A DNA stretch of 38,935 bases, from positions 1-38,935 of the forward strand of contig CAAFZP010000150.1 in NCBI GenBank assembly GCA_900767585.1. The letters are read 5' to 3'. The DNA comes from Lachnospiraceae bacterium. GTDB lineage: Bacteria; Bacillota; Clostridia; Lachnospirales; Lachnospiraceae. The position numbers and the translations under genes are program-made. The notes under the pieces are model-generated. The model made no database searches, was not told the DNA's origin, and saw only the letters and a list, made by a program, of their open reading frames with translations. Of the stretch, positions 24,462 through 33,196 are shown in pieces (within the stretch, counting starts at the first letter, position 1; the number at the start of each line of letters is the position of its first letter).

Positions 24462-25397
24462 CTAAATGCCCTCACTGTTCAGCTTTGCAAGCTCTGCAAG
24501 GGAATCCTCATACAAGCCCTTCAAGATCTCTGCCACCGGCTTGATCTCCTTTACAAGACCACAGACCTGACCAGCCATCAGAGAACCGTTCTTTGTATCG
24601 CCATCTAAGACAGCCTTGCGGAGAGAACCAAGTGTAAGCTGCTCTAACTCTTCTCTTGGAACACCCTTGCCTTCCATCTTCAGATACTCACGTGCCATCT
24701 GGTTTTTGATTACCCGCACCGGAGCACCACTGGATCTGCCAGTCACTGCTGTACCGTTATCCTTCGCCTTGATGACTGCTTCTTTGTAATTGATATGGAT
24801 CGGACATTCTTCACTGGCAAGTAATACCGTTCCGATCTGTACGCCAATTGCGCCAAGTGCAAATGCTGCAACCATCCCTCTGCCGTCTGCGATACCACCG
24901 GCTGCGATAACCGGGATATTAACTGCATCGACAACCATCGGTACAAGTGTCATCGTTGTCATCTCACCGACATGTCCGCCACTCTCGCCGCCTTCTGCGA
25001 TCAGGGCATCCACACCCATACGCTCCATACGCTTTGCGAGAGCAACACCACTGACAACCGGGATAACCTTTGTGCCAACTGCCTTCCAGTCAGCCACATA
25101 TTTCTCCGGGCTTCCGGCTCCGGTTGTGATTACATCAACCTTCTCTTCCACCAACATCTTTGCGATATTGTCGACATCCGGATTCATCAGCATCAGGTTT
25201 ACACCAAATGGCTTATCGGTCAAAGCACGGCACTTCTTGATCTCCTCACGGATACGCTCTGCGTCAAATCCGCCGGATGCGATCAGTCCCAGTCCACCGG
25301 CATTGCTGACAGCGGCTGCAAACTCGCCAAGTGCGATATTCGCCATTCCACCCTGAATAATCGGATACTTGATTCCAAGGAATTCATTTAATCTCAT
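24462..25397 (-). CDS. fabK: Enoyl-ACP reductase II, FMN-dependent FabK
   Basis: A 311-aa nitronate-monooxygenase/FabK-family flavoprotein that reduces enoyl-ACP, the final step of each cycle. The start FLGIKYPIIQGGMANIA, the SNAGGLGLIASGGFD loop, ITTGAGSP, LIAEGGESGGHVG (FMN and active-site His), IPVIAAGGIADGRG and GAIGVQIGTVLLASEE are standard. The ATG at 25397 has AGGAGG six bases upstream; a 5-residue longer frame has no ribosome site. Use of FabK with no FabI in the operon is typical of Clostridia and streptococci. Confidence 0.95.
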   Translation of the reverse strand: MRLNEFLGIKYPIIQGGMANIALGEFAAAVSNAGGLGLIASGGFDAERIREEIKKCRALTDKPFGVNLMLMNPDVDNIAKMLVEEKVDVITTGAGSPEKYVADWKAVGTKVIPVVSGVALAKRMERMGVDALIAEGGESGGHVGEMTTMTLVPMVVDAVNIPVIAAGGIADGRGMVAAFALGAIGVQIGTVLLASEECPIHINYKEAVIKAKDNGTAVTGRSSGAPVRVIKNQMAREYLKMEGKGVPREELEQLTLGSLRKAVLDGDTKNGSLMAGQVCGLVKEIKPVAEILKGLYEDSLAELAKLNSEGI

Positions 25398-25490
25398 CTT
25401 TATCCTCCTCACACTATGCCCAAATTTCTATTTCATAATTATGCTACTCATAAACACAGTAGCTTCAATAATTGATCTGATACAAATTTA

Positions 25491-26432
25491 TCAGAATTCC
25501 AGATATGCGCCGCCCCATGTCAGACCGCCGCCGAATCCTACACAAATAAGCTTCATGCCCGGTTTGATCATGCCCTTCTGGTTCATCTCAGAAAGTGCGA
25601 TTGGAATACTTGCAGAACTTGTATTTCCATACTCATCCAGATTGATATAGAATTTGTCCATGCTCTGTTTACATTTCTTTGCCACGGACTCAATGATACG
25701 CTTATTTGCCTGATGACAGACATACAGATCAATATCATCGGCTGTCACACCAGCCTTCTCCAGAAGCTGCATAACTGTCTTCGGAACAGTACTTACCGCA
25801 AACTTGAACACTTCACTGCCAAGCATGCTGACGTGACGTGGCTGCAGATCTTCGTTGCTACATTCCAGTACAACATCATCGCCCTTTGCACCAAGGATGC
25901 TGAAATAGCGGTGTGTATCAGAAAGCTCTACGACTGCGGCACCTGCACCATCACCAAACAGGATACAGGTACTTCTGTCATTCATATCCAGAATCTTGGA
26001 CAATGTCTCACTACCGATAACCACGCCATATTTCTTGTCGCTCTGTAACAGCATGCCTCTTGCGATCTGTACACCATACATGAATCCGGAGCAGGCTGCA
26101 TTGATATCGAAACAAGGAATATCCTGTGGAAGCTCCAATTCTTTCTGAACCATACATGCGACCGATGGTGTCATATGATCCGGGCGGATCGTTGCTACGA
26201 TCACAACGCCGATCTCAGTTTTGTCGATGCCTGCATCCTCGATTGCCATCTTCGCTGCGGCAATCGCCATATCCTGATTCTTCTCTTCTGTAATAAAATG
26301 TCTTCTGCGAATACCGGTACGGCTGGAGATCCACTCGTCATTTGTGTCTACAATCTTGCTTAAATCATCATTTGTCACTACGTGTTCCGGAGCATAATGC
26401 CCCATACCTACAATATGTAAGCCCTCTTTCAT
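25491..26432 (-). CDS. fabH: Beta-ketoacyl-ACP synthase III FabH
   Basis: A 313-aa initiating condensing enzyme joining acetyl- or branched acyl-CoA with malonyl-ACP. The catalytic cysteine is in DINAACSGFMYG, the histidine in YVCHQANKRII and the asparagine in DEYGNTSSASIP; RTGIRRRHF and FGGGLTWGGAYLEF are family hallmarks. The ATG at 26432 is used because AGAGG lies about nine bases before it; a GTG at 26459 would add nine charged residues. It lies between accA and fabK. In many relatives acpP follows fabH; here the 93-base gap does not contain it. Confidence 0.96.
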   Translation of the reverse strand: MKEGLHIVGMGHYAPEHVVTNDDLSKIVDTNDEWISSRTGIRRRHFITEEKNQDMAIAAAKMAIEDAGIDKTEIGVVIVATIRPDHMTPSVACMVQKELELPQDIPCFDINAACSGFMYGVQIARGMLLQSDKKYGVVIGSETLSKILDMNDRSTCILFGDGAGAAVVELSDTHRYFSILGAKGDDVVLECSNEDLQPRHVSMLGSEVFKFAVSTVPKTVMQLLEKAGVTADDIDLYVCHQANKRIIESVAKKCKQSMDKFYINLDEYGNTSSASIPIALSEMNQKGMIKPGMKLICVGFGGGLTWGGAYLEF

Positions 26433-26479
26433 CTTATCTTTCCTCTTACTCTCTGTCACTCTCTTCCTGCACAGCCATC

Positions 26480-27421
26480 TTAGATCACATGCAGGTATTT
26501 ATTATCGATCGTTCTGAATTTCTTATAACGATGCTTTGCAACTTCATCCGGGTTCATCTTGATGTATTTGTCAAGCTCCTTCTTGATCGCGCGGTCAGTT
26601 GCCTTAAATACAACCTTATGATTCAGATGTGCACCGCCGATTGGCTCAGGAATGATATCATCGATCACACCGAACTCCTTCAGATCCTGTGCAGTCAGTT
26701 TCATCATCTCCGCTGCTTCCTCGCTCCGCGAAGAATCCTTCCACAGAATGGACGCATAGCCCTCTGGTGAAAGGATGGAATACACGGCATTCTCAAGCAT
26801 CAGCACACTGTTTGCCACGCCGATGGCAAGTGCACCGCCGGAGCTTCCCTCTCCAGTTACAACGGCGATTACAGGCACCTTCAAAGCACTCATCTTCGCA
26901 AGGTTTACCGCGATGGCACTACCCTGTCCGTTGTTCTCTGCTTCCAATCCCGGATATGCACCCGGTGTATCAATAAATGTAATGATCGGTCTGCCGAACT
27001 TCTCTGCCTGCTTCATCAGACGCAGTGCTTTCCGGTAACCCTCCGGTCCCGGCATACCGAAATTACATTTCAGATTCTCTGCCAGATCGTTTCCCTTACG
27101 GTGTCCGATCACCGTCACAGGGATTCCATGATAGGTTGCAATACCTCCATAGATACTTGCATCCTCCTTACCAAGCGCGTCCCCTTTTTGCTCAAAGAAA
27201 TCATCAAAGATCGCATCAACATACTCTGTGATTTTCGGACGCTTCTTGTGACGTGCCAGATATACCTTATCATGGCTGTTCAGATTCTTACACATATGTA
27301 TCAGGTCATGACGTTCCCGCTTCAGGACATATACCTTTGCCTCATCTACCAGATCACTCGCCATGATCTCTTCAATCTCTTTATCGATTTCCGCAATTCT
27401 CTCATCTATCTCTTTAATCAT
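26480..27421 (-). CDS. accA: Acetyl-CoA carboxylase carboxyltransferase subunit alpha
   Basis: A 313-aa subunit that, with AccD, transfers the carboxyl group from carboxybiotin to acetyl-CoA to form malonyl-CoA. The N-terminal helical pair (EIDERIAEIDKEIEEI), the segment GDALGKEDASIYGGIATYHG, FGMPGPEGYRKALRLMKQAE, FIDTPGAYPGLEAENNGQ and TGEGSSGGALAIGVAN are all family-typical. It begins two bases after accD, with an AAGGAAG ribosome site inside the end of accD, so the two subunits are probably made in equal amount. Confidence 0.97.
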   Translation of the reverse strand: MIKEIDERIAEIDKEIEEIMASDLVDEAKVYVLKRERHDLIHMCKNLNSHDKVYLARHKKRPKITEYVDAIFDDFFEQKGDALGKEDASIYGGIATYHGIPVTVIGHRKGNDLAENLKCNFGMPGPEGYRKALRLMKQAEKFGRPIITFIDTPGAYPGLEAENNGQGSAIAVNLAKMSALKVPVIAVVTGEGSSGGALAIGVANSVLMLENAVYSILSPEGYASILWKDSSRSEEAAEMMKLTAQDLKEFGVIDDIIPEPIGGAHLNHKVVFKATDRAIKKELDKYIKMNPDEVAKHRYKKFRTIDNKYLHVI

Positions 27422-27423
27422 GA

Positions 27424-28341
27424 TTATCTTCCTTTCTTCGCATGTAAACGTAAAATATGGGAGATGACTTCCCGCATCTTATCTCTCGGCACGATCTGAT
27501 CGACAAAGCCATGTGCCATCTGGAACTCCGAACGCTGGAATCCATCTGGAAGCTTCTGACCGATCGTCTGCTCGATTACACGCGGTCCGGCAAATCCGAT
27601 CAAAGCATCCGGCTCTGCCAGTGTAATATCGCCTAATGTTGCGAAGCTGGCGGTAACACCACCGGTTGTCGGATGTGTCAAGTAGGAAATGTACAATCCA
27701 CCATGCTCACTGAACTTCTCAATCGCTGCACTTGTCTTCGCCATCTGCATCAGAGATAAAATACCCTCCTGCATACGCGCACCGCCACTTGCGGTAAATA
27801 TAATAAGTGGAAGATGTTTCTTGTCTGCATATTCCACTGCATTTGTAACCTTCTCACCAACAGCCATACCCATACTTCCCATCAGGAACTTGCTGCTCAT
27901 GACTGCAATGACTGCCTCGTTTCCGTCGATCTTGCCAACGCCGGTATAGACAGCCTCTTCGAGCCCTGTTTTTTCCTGCAGGCGTTCGATCTTCTCCTCG
28001 TACTCCGGCATATCCAATGGATTGGAGAATGCAACCTTACAGCGAAGTGGCTTGAATGTACCCGGATCCACCAACAGCCGTACCCGCTTCTCTGCAGAAA
28101 CCACATAATGGTATCCGCATGCGATACATACATTGTAGTTATCCTTGATTGCAGACTTCTTAAATTCCTGCTTACATTTTGGACAAACTGTCACTTCTTC
28201 CTCTGCAGTAACTGCCGTCTGCTCTGTGGCTGGTTCTGCCTTGGGTGCTTCCTCTGCCACCTGTGCTTCTGCTGTCTCTACCGCATTATTTTCCACTGGT
28301 TCTTCTTTCTTCCGAAATAAATTACTCACCTGAAATTTCAT
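27424..28341 (-). CDS. accD: Acetyl-CoA carboxylase carboxyltransferase subunit beta
   Basis: A 305-aa partner of AccA. The zinc ribbon is CPKCKQEF ... CIACGYHY (two C-x2-C pairs), followed by the crotonase-fold core with MGSMGMAVGEKVTNAVEYA, FTASGGARMQEGILSLMQMAKT and LIGFAGPRVIEQTIGQKLPDGFQRSEF split into its usual parts. The first 50 residues or so are a low-complexity Glu/Ala/Val/Pro stretch before the zinc ribbon, more than the short lead in many AccD proteins. GGAG precedes the ATG at 28341. It is the first fatty-acid gene after rnhA; a 47-base gap separates them, without a clear promoter. Confidence 0.96.
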   Translation of the reverse strand: MKFQVSNLFRKKEEPVENNAVETAEAQVAEEAPKAEPATEQTAVTAEEEVTVCPKCKQEFKKSAIKDNYNVCIACGYHYVVSAEKRVRLLVDPGTFKPLRCKVAFSNPLDMPEYEEKIERLQEKTGLEEAVYTGVGKIDGNEAVIAVMSSKFLMGSMGMAVGEKVTNAVEYADKKHLPLIIFTASGGARMQEGILSLMQMAKTSAAIEKFSEHGGLYISYLTHPTTGGVTASFATLGDITLAEPDALIGFAGPRVIEQTIGQKLPDGFQRSEFQMAHGFVDQIVPRDKMREVISHILRLHAKKGR

Positions 28342-28388
28342 CTTTCATCTCCACTTTTCTTTATCTTAAATTTAATCTCTCGCGTACG

Positions 28389-28994
28389 CTATCCAGTGAT
28401 ACCGACTGCCTCCTTTGCAAGGCGGTCCGCTTCCTCGTTGCCTTCCACACCGGAATGCCCTTTTACCTTTATAAATGTGACACGGATCTTGTCCCGTACC
28501 TGCAGCATATAGTCGTAATATGCAATCGTTCCGGTCTTGTTCCGCTTCCAACCTCCGGTTGCCCACATCTCGATTCCAAGATAATCATAATAAATCGCCA
28601 ATTCTGGTAATCCTTTTTCCACTGCAAGCTTCACTGCCGCCATCGCGCCCAGTATCTCACCTGCCACGTTACGCATGGATGCCATCTCCGGATCATCACC
28701 ATGTCCCTGCAGGACATACCTCTCACCATGATCCATCAGAAATCCACCATACCCATATACCTGTGTGGCACTGTTGTAAGAACCATCCACAAACGCATAT
28801 ACCATATTCTCATCGGTATGCTTTGATTCTTCCGTCACACATTCTCTGCCTACAAATGCCTCCGCCTCCTGTCTCGTCGGAAAGCTCTTGTATATTGCTC
28901 CCGGAAACCCTTTCACAAGCGGTTCGCAGGCAGACCATGTTTCATATACTCCCGGTCGAACACCTCTTTTCACAGCATAAAATTTCTTTGCCAT
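28389..28994 (-). CDS. rnhA: Ribonuclease H1 with N-terminal hybrid-binding domain
   Basis: A 201-aa RNase H that cleaves RNA in RNA-DNA hybrids. Residues 1 to about 50 form the caulimovirus-type hybrid-binding domain (KFYAVKRGVRPGVYETW, GAIYKSFPTRQEAEAFV). The catalytic domain from about 65 shows the four acidic residues: FVDGSYN, VAGEILGA, YYDYLGIE and GNEEADRLAK. The HSGVEGNEEAD motif contains the conserved histidine. AAAGG precedes the ATG at 28994. It lies upstream of accD in the same direction and may be co-transcribed with it. Confidence 0.94.
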   Translation of the reverse strand: MAKKFYAVKRGVRPGVYETWSACEPLVKGFPGAIYKSFPTRQEAEAFVGRECVTEESKHTDENMVYAFVDGSYNSATQVYGYGGFLMDHGERYVLQGHGDDPEMASMRNVAGEILGAMAAVKLAVEKGLPELAIYYDYLGIEMWATGGWKRNKTGTIAYYDYMLQVRDKIRVTFIKVKGHSGVEGNEEADRLAKEAVGITG

Positions 28995-29035
28995 TTCATT
29001 GCCTTTCTGACCTATAGTTATTCACAGTCTTTTAC

Positions 29036-29041
29036 ATTATA
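29036..29041 (-). promoter_or_regulatory. Candidate -10 element upstream of rnhA
   Basis: A perfect TATAAT on the minus strand lies about 42 bases before the rnhA ATG. The -35 at 17 bases (GTGCAT) is poor, and it falls at the edge of the inverted repeat at 29060-29095, which might host a regulator. Confidence 0.4.
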
Positions 29042-29059
29042 GTACATTTTCATAACAAA

Positions 29060-29095
29060 TGCACTTCTTTTTTACTTTGCACGAAAAAAAGTGCA
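29060..29095. repeat. Imperfect inverted repeat in the rnhA-MATE divergent region
   Basis: Arms TGCACTT followed by a T-run and an A-run followed by GTGCA pair around a centre that carries another TTGCAC. The element lies between two divergent genes, next to the rnhA -10. It may be an operator or a weak hairpin; no regulator gene is adjacent. Confidence 0.45.
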
Positions 29096-29187
29096 CAAAT
29101 CCGATTTTTTCATTGAATCTCATTTATTCATATGTTAGCATATATATTTGTCTATTAAAATGATTACAAACAATAAGGAGAACGATT

Positions 29188-30546
29188 ATGCAACAGAATA
29201 CAACTGAAATTTTCAGGGATGCTCCGGTTCCAAAAGCCGTGTTAAGCAATGTCATCCCTTCGATCATCAGCATGATTATGGTTCTGATCTATAATCTCGC
29301 TGATACATTTTTTATTGGACAGACAAAAAATGCACTGATGGTTGCTGCTGTGTCGGTCGCAACCCCAGCTTTCCTGTTATTTATGGCCGTCGGTATGTTA
29401 TTCGGTATCGGCGGAACGTCCTTTATCTCCCGTATGCTTGGAGAAGGTCAGGAAGAACGCGCCAAACACGCCTCCGCATTCTGCTTCTGGACCGGGCTGG
29501 CTGTGGGAATCATATCTATGATCTTAATTGTAATTTTTGCAGAACCTGTTTGCAAAGCAATCGGTGCAAGTCCGGATACGATAGAATACGCAACCCAGTA
29601 TCTCCGGATCGTCGCCATCGGAATTCCGTTTCTGATCATAAGTAACGCATTCAGTAACATCATCCGTTCCGAAGGACGCGCAAAAACCGCAATGTCCGGT
29701 ATGATCATCGGAAATATGGCAAACGTAATCTTAGATCCGGTCATGATCTTGCTTCTCGGCTGGAATGTTGCCGGTGCCGCGATTGCAACCGTCATCGGAA
29801 ATCTTTTATCCGCGGTCTTTTATGTATCGCATCTTCTGTCAAAAAAATCACAGTTATCGATTCGATTACAGGATTACAAAGCCGGAGACAAAATTGCGGG
29901 TTCCGTATTTGCCATTGGTATCCCGGCATCACTGAACAGCGTGCTTATGAGTGTCAGCAATATCTTCATCAATAATCTGATGGCTCACTATGGAGACATG
30001 GCAGTTGCCGGACTCGGTGTCGCCATGAAGGTTAACATGATCGTTGTCATGCTGTTGATCGGACTTGGTACCGGAATCCAGCCGTTGCTCGGCTACTGCT
30101 TCGGTGCCGGAAACCGGAAACGGTATTTCGCCGTATTGAAGTTTTCCATTTTACTTGCATTTATATTAAGTGCAATCATGACCTGTGTCTGTTACTTTGG
30201 TGCAGACGGATTGGTCAGTGCTTTTCTGGAGGATGCCGATGCTTACGATTTTGGATTTCAGTTTTCCCGTATTTACATTTTATCCGGTCCGATCCTTGGA
30301 CAGTTATTTGTATTTATCAACGCAATCCAGTCCACAGGTGCCGCACTTCCTTCCCTGATTTTGTCGATCAGCCGGCAGGGACTTTTATACTTACCAATCT
30401 TGTTTATCATCAACGCAACAACGGATTCCGCCAGACTGCTTGCATTGGCACAACCGGTCACGGATTACCTTGCAACCGCACTTGCAATCATCCTGTTCGT
30501 GATAACCTGCAAAAAATATTTTCCGAAGAAATCATCAATAGAATAA
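29188..30546 (+). CDS. MATE family multidrug/drug-Na+ antiporter (MepA-like)
   Basis: A 452-aa membrane protein with twelve hydrophobic segments, the normal size and number for MATE exporters, which expel cationic compounds using Na+ or H+ gradients. Recognisable features are the N-terminal VPKAVLSNVIPSIISMIMVL, YNLADTFFIGQTKN, VGMLFGIGGTSFISRMLGEG (loop of the first half), NIIRSEGRAKTAMSGMIIGN with the LDPVMI motif, and GLGTGIQPLLGYCFGAGNRK in the second half. These fit the MepA-like Firmicutes branch. AAGGAGAA precedes the ATG at 29188. The gene is alone between a divergent region and a terminator; no MarR-type regulator is next to it. The substrate cannot be told. Confidence 0.93.
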   Translation: MQQNTTEIFRDAPVPKAVLSNVIPSIISMIMVLIYNLADTFFIGQTKNALMVAAVSVATPAFLLFMAVGMLFGIGGTSFISRMLGEGQEERAKHASAFCFWTGLAVGIISMILIVIFAEPVCKAIGASPDTIEYATQYLRIVAIGIPFLIISNAFSNIIRSEGRAKTAMSGMIIGNMANVILDPVMILLLGWNVAGAAIATVIGNLLSAVFYVSHLLSKKSQLSIRLQDYKAGDKIAGSVFAIGIPASLNSVLMSVSNIFINNLMAHYGDMAVAGLGVAMKVNMIVVMLLIGLGTGIQPLLGYCFGAGNRKRYFAVLKFSILLAFILSAIMTCVCYFGADGLVSAFLEDADAYDFGFQFSRIYILSGPILGQLFVFINAIQSTGAALPSLILSISRQGLLYLPILFIINATTDSARLLALAQPVTDYLATALAIILFVITCKKYFPKKSSIE

Positions 30547-30547
30547 A

Positions 30548-30585
30548 GAAAAAAGATGCTGCAATTTCTTGCAGCATCTTTTTTC
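30548..30585. terminator. Strong bidirectional terminator between the MATE and tubulin-like genes
   Basis: A perfect 17-bp stem (gaaaaaagatgctgcaa with ttgcagcatcttttttc) closes a TTTC loop. It is directly after the MATE stop and overlaps the stop of the converging tubulin-like gene, so it can end both transcripts. Confidence 0.93.
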
Positions 30586-33117
30586 TTATGCAACACCCGG
30601 AAACTCCGTCTTCATATCTTTATTCACTTCATCAATATGTAATCCAAGATAACTGTCCGGAACTACCTCATATGCCTTCCGCATATCGTCGATACAAGCC
30701 ATCATCGAAAGCGGAACCCCGATGTACATATCGTCTACGGAAATTGCCACATCACCGGTATTCAGAGAGATATTGTTACGGTCTTCCTTATACGGTGGTG
30801 CTGTCAGAAGCTTCGTTACCGCCTCACTGAAGAACGGCATGATCGCCGGAAGGGAAATATACTTATGATTCGTGATATTTACCTTAAATCCAGGCTTTAA
30901 GATACACAGCTTCTTCTTCGCCGTCTTCTCACTGGCACCTTCGACAAATGCCTTTGCAGCCCGATCCATGATCTCTGCACGCGTCTCATTTGTCGGAGAC
31001 ACAAACATCATGTTAAGCTCTGCCAATGTCGGACGCTTATCTGCAAATGCAACGGAGATCATCTTCTCTGGTGCATACATACCGACACCGATCAGAATGT
31101 TCTTATATACCCGCTCCATCTCCTGTTTTACAGGTACGATACGTCCATTATCAATATTTGATTCATTGTCCGCGAGCAACTTTACGATACCCTTGTACAA
31201 CTCATCCACACGATCCTGTGTGATGTAATCGGATGGCAGGTACTCCTGCTGCTTTGCATCCTTTAACAGGAATCCGGTAATCCGCTTTCCATTTGCTGCG
31301 AGATCCTCCACCGCATTCTTCAGATCCTCGTTAAACTGTGCATACAGCTCTTCGAGTCGCTCTGCCTTTGCCCGCAGGAACCGGGTAATATCTCCAAACA
31401 TATCCTGATCACTCATACCTTCGATCAGCATATTCCGCTGCAAGGTCAGACATTCCTTGATACAAGCATCGTAGTATCCATTCTCTGTCTCACGCTTCGC
31501 CGATGGGAACGTAAAGAACCGCTTTGCTACGATGTCCTTGATTGACTCAATAATACGACTGTATTCACCGGTTGGCTGGTACTGTTTCATGAGTCCGGAA
31601 AGCCGTTCGATATCTGCAATCATGCCACGGTCTTTCTCGCTGCTTCCGATACCACCGCAGCCAATAATATCCATCACCGCATACGGGCCTTTCTTCTGCA
31701 TAAACCACTCGAGTTCCGCATTTAACGTATCAAGTACGTGATTCTTCAAAGACTTGATCATAATCGGAATGCGGTCTTTCATGGAAGCAAGCTGGCGTCC
31801 CATATTCTCGCGCAGGCCATCCTGATTTTTCTTGATCATTTTATAAACCGGTTTCTCGAACTGCCTGATTGGGATGATTCCATTTACTGAAAGCTTGATC
31901 TCATCGCCCGGTTTTCCAGTCAGGAATGCATCTAACTCTCCAAACACTTTCTGTCTCGATTCCTTTGCCTGCGGATCGTCCTCTGACAGCTCGTGCAGTT
32001 TCTTATATGCCTCTGCAAAAATCTCATACTCACAGATATTCTCAATCTGTTTGATTGGGATCTTATAATCGGATTCGTTGATAATCTTATAATAGCCGCG
32101 GTCTTCTCCGTCAAAGAATACATCACGCAGCAATTTGCCCTTCTCGCCATCGCCGCCCTGTCCGACATGCTTGACAGAAGCGAGCTTCGTCAGGAAATAT
32201 GCCACATCACTATATATTACGCCATCTGGAATATAGCCCTGCTCGTCCTTCTTGCCGGATATCAGCAGACAGGCATCAAATATATTCTCACGGATTGTAA
32301 GCTTGTGTGTCGTGCTCTCAAATATATAGCGTTCATCCTTGTCCTTACTTGTAAGCCGCATATAATAATCGACTTCCTTCAAGGTTGCATAGCCATTTGC
32401 ATTTAAGTTTGCAAGCAGATCCGGATTGGATACGATCTCACGCTTGCTGTAAAGCACATCTGGCATCAGCAGGCAGGCACCCACACGCACATCATTCCAC
32501 TTCTTAGAACGGATGTAGGCTCGGATATTATAGGTAAGATCTGTCAGGATACCACCACTTGTACCGCCAGCGACGCCCGACACGATAATGATATCGAGCT
32601 TGCCTGACTTCGAACGGGTATGTGCCTCCTCAAGCTTATCAAACAGCAGAACACGCATATCCTCGTATGCATTTGAAAACATCAATCGTCCAATCTGACG
32701 GTTGCCCTTGGCTCCATCCGTATCAATGTTGATCTGTGGGAAATCCTCACGCATCCAGTTCGCAAGGTTTGGATGTACCGGATTTTCCTTGATGCCTTTG
32801 ACCAGAAGGTTCTCCAGATTCGGACGATAGATGCTGATGATCTCGGTTGCATTCAAGCCAATACCGTCCCGGCTTGCCTCAATCATGTTCTCCATCGCCG
32901 GGATATCGGAATCCACCATCAGATATTGGATGTTATCGTCCGGTGTAATCTCTCCCATCAGCATCCCCTTCATATCGCAGACAACCTGACTACCCATGCC
33001 GCCAAGTCCGATGACAAGCAGATCACCATTATAGCGCTGCTCATTATCCAGCTTCTCGAAGATACGAATGTCTTTTAACTTTGTAAATTCCTCTTTTTGT
33101 GTGTCAATTAAAATCAT
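30586..33117 (-). CDS. Tubulin/FtsZ-like GTPase-fold protein (Tubulin_2 type), 843 aa
   Basis: An 843-aa cytosolic protein whose N-terminal third shows the tubulin/FtsZ nucleotide-binding pattern. LLVIGLGGMGSQVV (residues 33-46) corresponds to the FtsZ start GxGGxGxN. A second strand ends in VDSD (68-71), and VSGVAGGTSGGI (179-190) corresponds to the GGGTGTG phosphate loop, here diverged to AGGTSGG. The region DTDGAKGNRQIGRLMF lies between them. The remaining 500 residues are mostly helical and contain no recognised domain. I place it in the bacterial tubulin-like family Pfam Tubulin_2, whose role is not established; filament formation or membrane remodelling has been proposed for relatives. 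It is not FtsZ itself (too long, loop altered). AAGGAGAA precedes the ATG. The gene stands alone, which is unusual for such a large cytoskeletal-type protein. Confidence 0.75.
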   Translation of the reverse strand: MILIDTQKEEFTKLKDIRIFEKLDNEQRYNGDLLVIGLGGMGSQVVCDMKGMLMGEITPDDNIQYLMVDSDIPAMENMIEASRDGIGLNATEIISIYRPNLENLLVKGIKENPVHPNLANWMREDFPQINIDTDGAKGNRQIGRLMFSNAYEDMRVLLFDKLEEAHTRSKSGKLDIIIVSGVAGGTSGGILTDLTYNIRAYIRSKKWNDVRVGACLLMPDVLYSKREIVSNPDLLANLNANGYATLKEVDYYMRLTSKDKDERYIFESTTHKLTIRENIFDACLLISGKKDEQGYIPDGVIYSDVAYFLTKLASVKHVGQGGDGEKGKLLRDVFFDGEDRGYYKIINESDYKIPIKQIENICEYEIFAEAYKKLHELSEDDPQAKESRQKVFGELDAFLTGKPGDEIKLSVNGIIPIRQFEKPVYKMIKKNQDGLRENMGRQLASMKDRIPIMIKSLKNHVLDTLNAELEWFMQKKGPYAVMDIIGCGGIGSSEKDRGMIADIERLSGLMKQYQPTGEYSRIIESIKDIVAKRFFTFPSAKRETENGYYDACIKECLTLQRNMLIEGMSDQDMFGDITRFLRAKAERLEELYAQFNEDLKNAVEDLAANGKRITGFLLKDAKQQEYLPSDYITQDRVDELYKGIVKLLADNESNIDNGRIVPVKQEMERVYKNILIGVGMYAPEKMISVAFADKRPTLAELNMMFVSPTNETRAEIMDRAAKAFVEGASEKTAKKKLCILKPGFKVNITNHKYISLPAIMPFFSEAVTKLLTAPPYKEDRNNISLNTGDVAISVDDMYIGVPLSMMACIDDMRKAYEVVPDSYLGLHIDEVNKDMKTEFPGVA

Positions 33118-33196
33118 GTTACCTTCTCCTTTTATATCAACGCTTCTCCCAATATTGATACAACTTTAAACCCCGGATTCACAATTCATTGATTCT

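Noticed and set aside
24790..25356. 188-codon plus-strand open frame rich in Pro/Ser/Ala/Ile
   Set aside because: It is the complement of fabK; the low-complexity composition reflects codon bias of the real gene.
30586..33117. Assignment of the tubulin-like gene as ftsZ
   Set aside because: The protein is more than twice FtsZ length, the phosphate loop is AGGTSGG instead of GGGTGTG, and no division genes are nearby.
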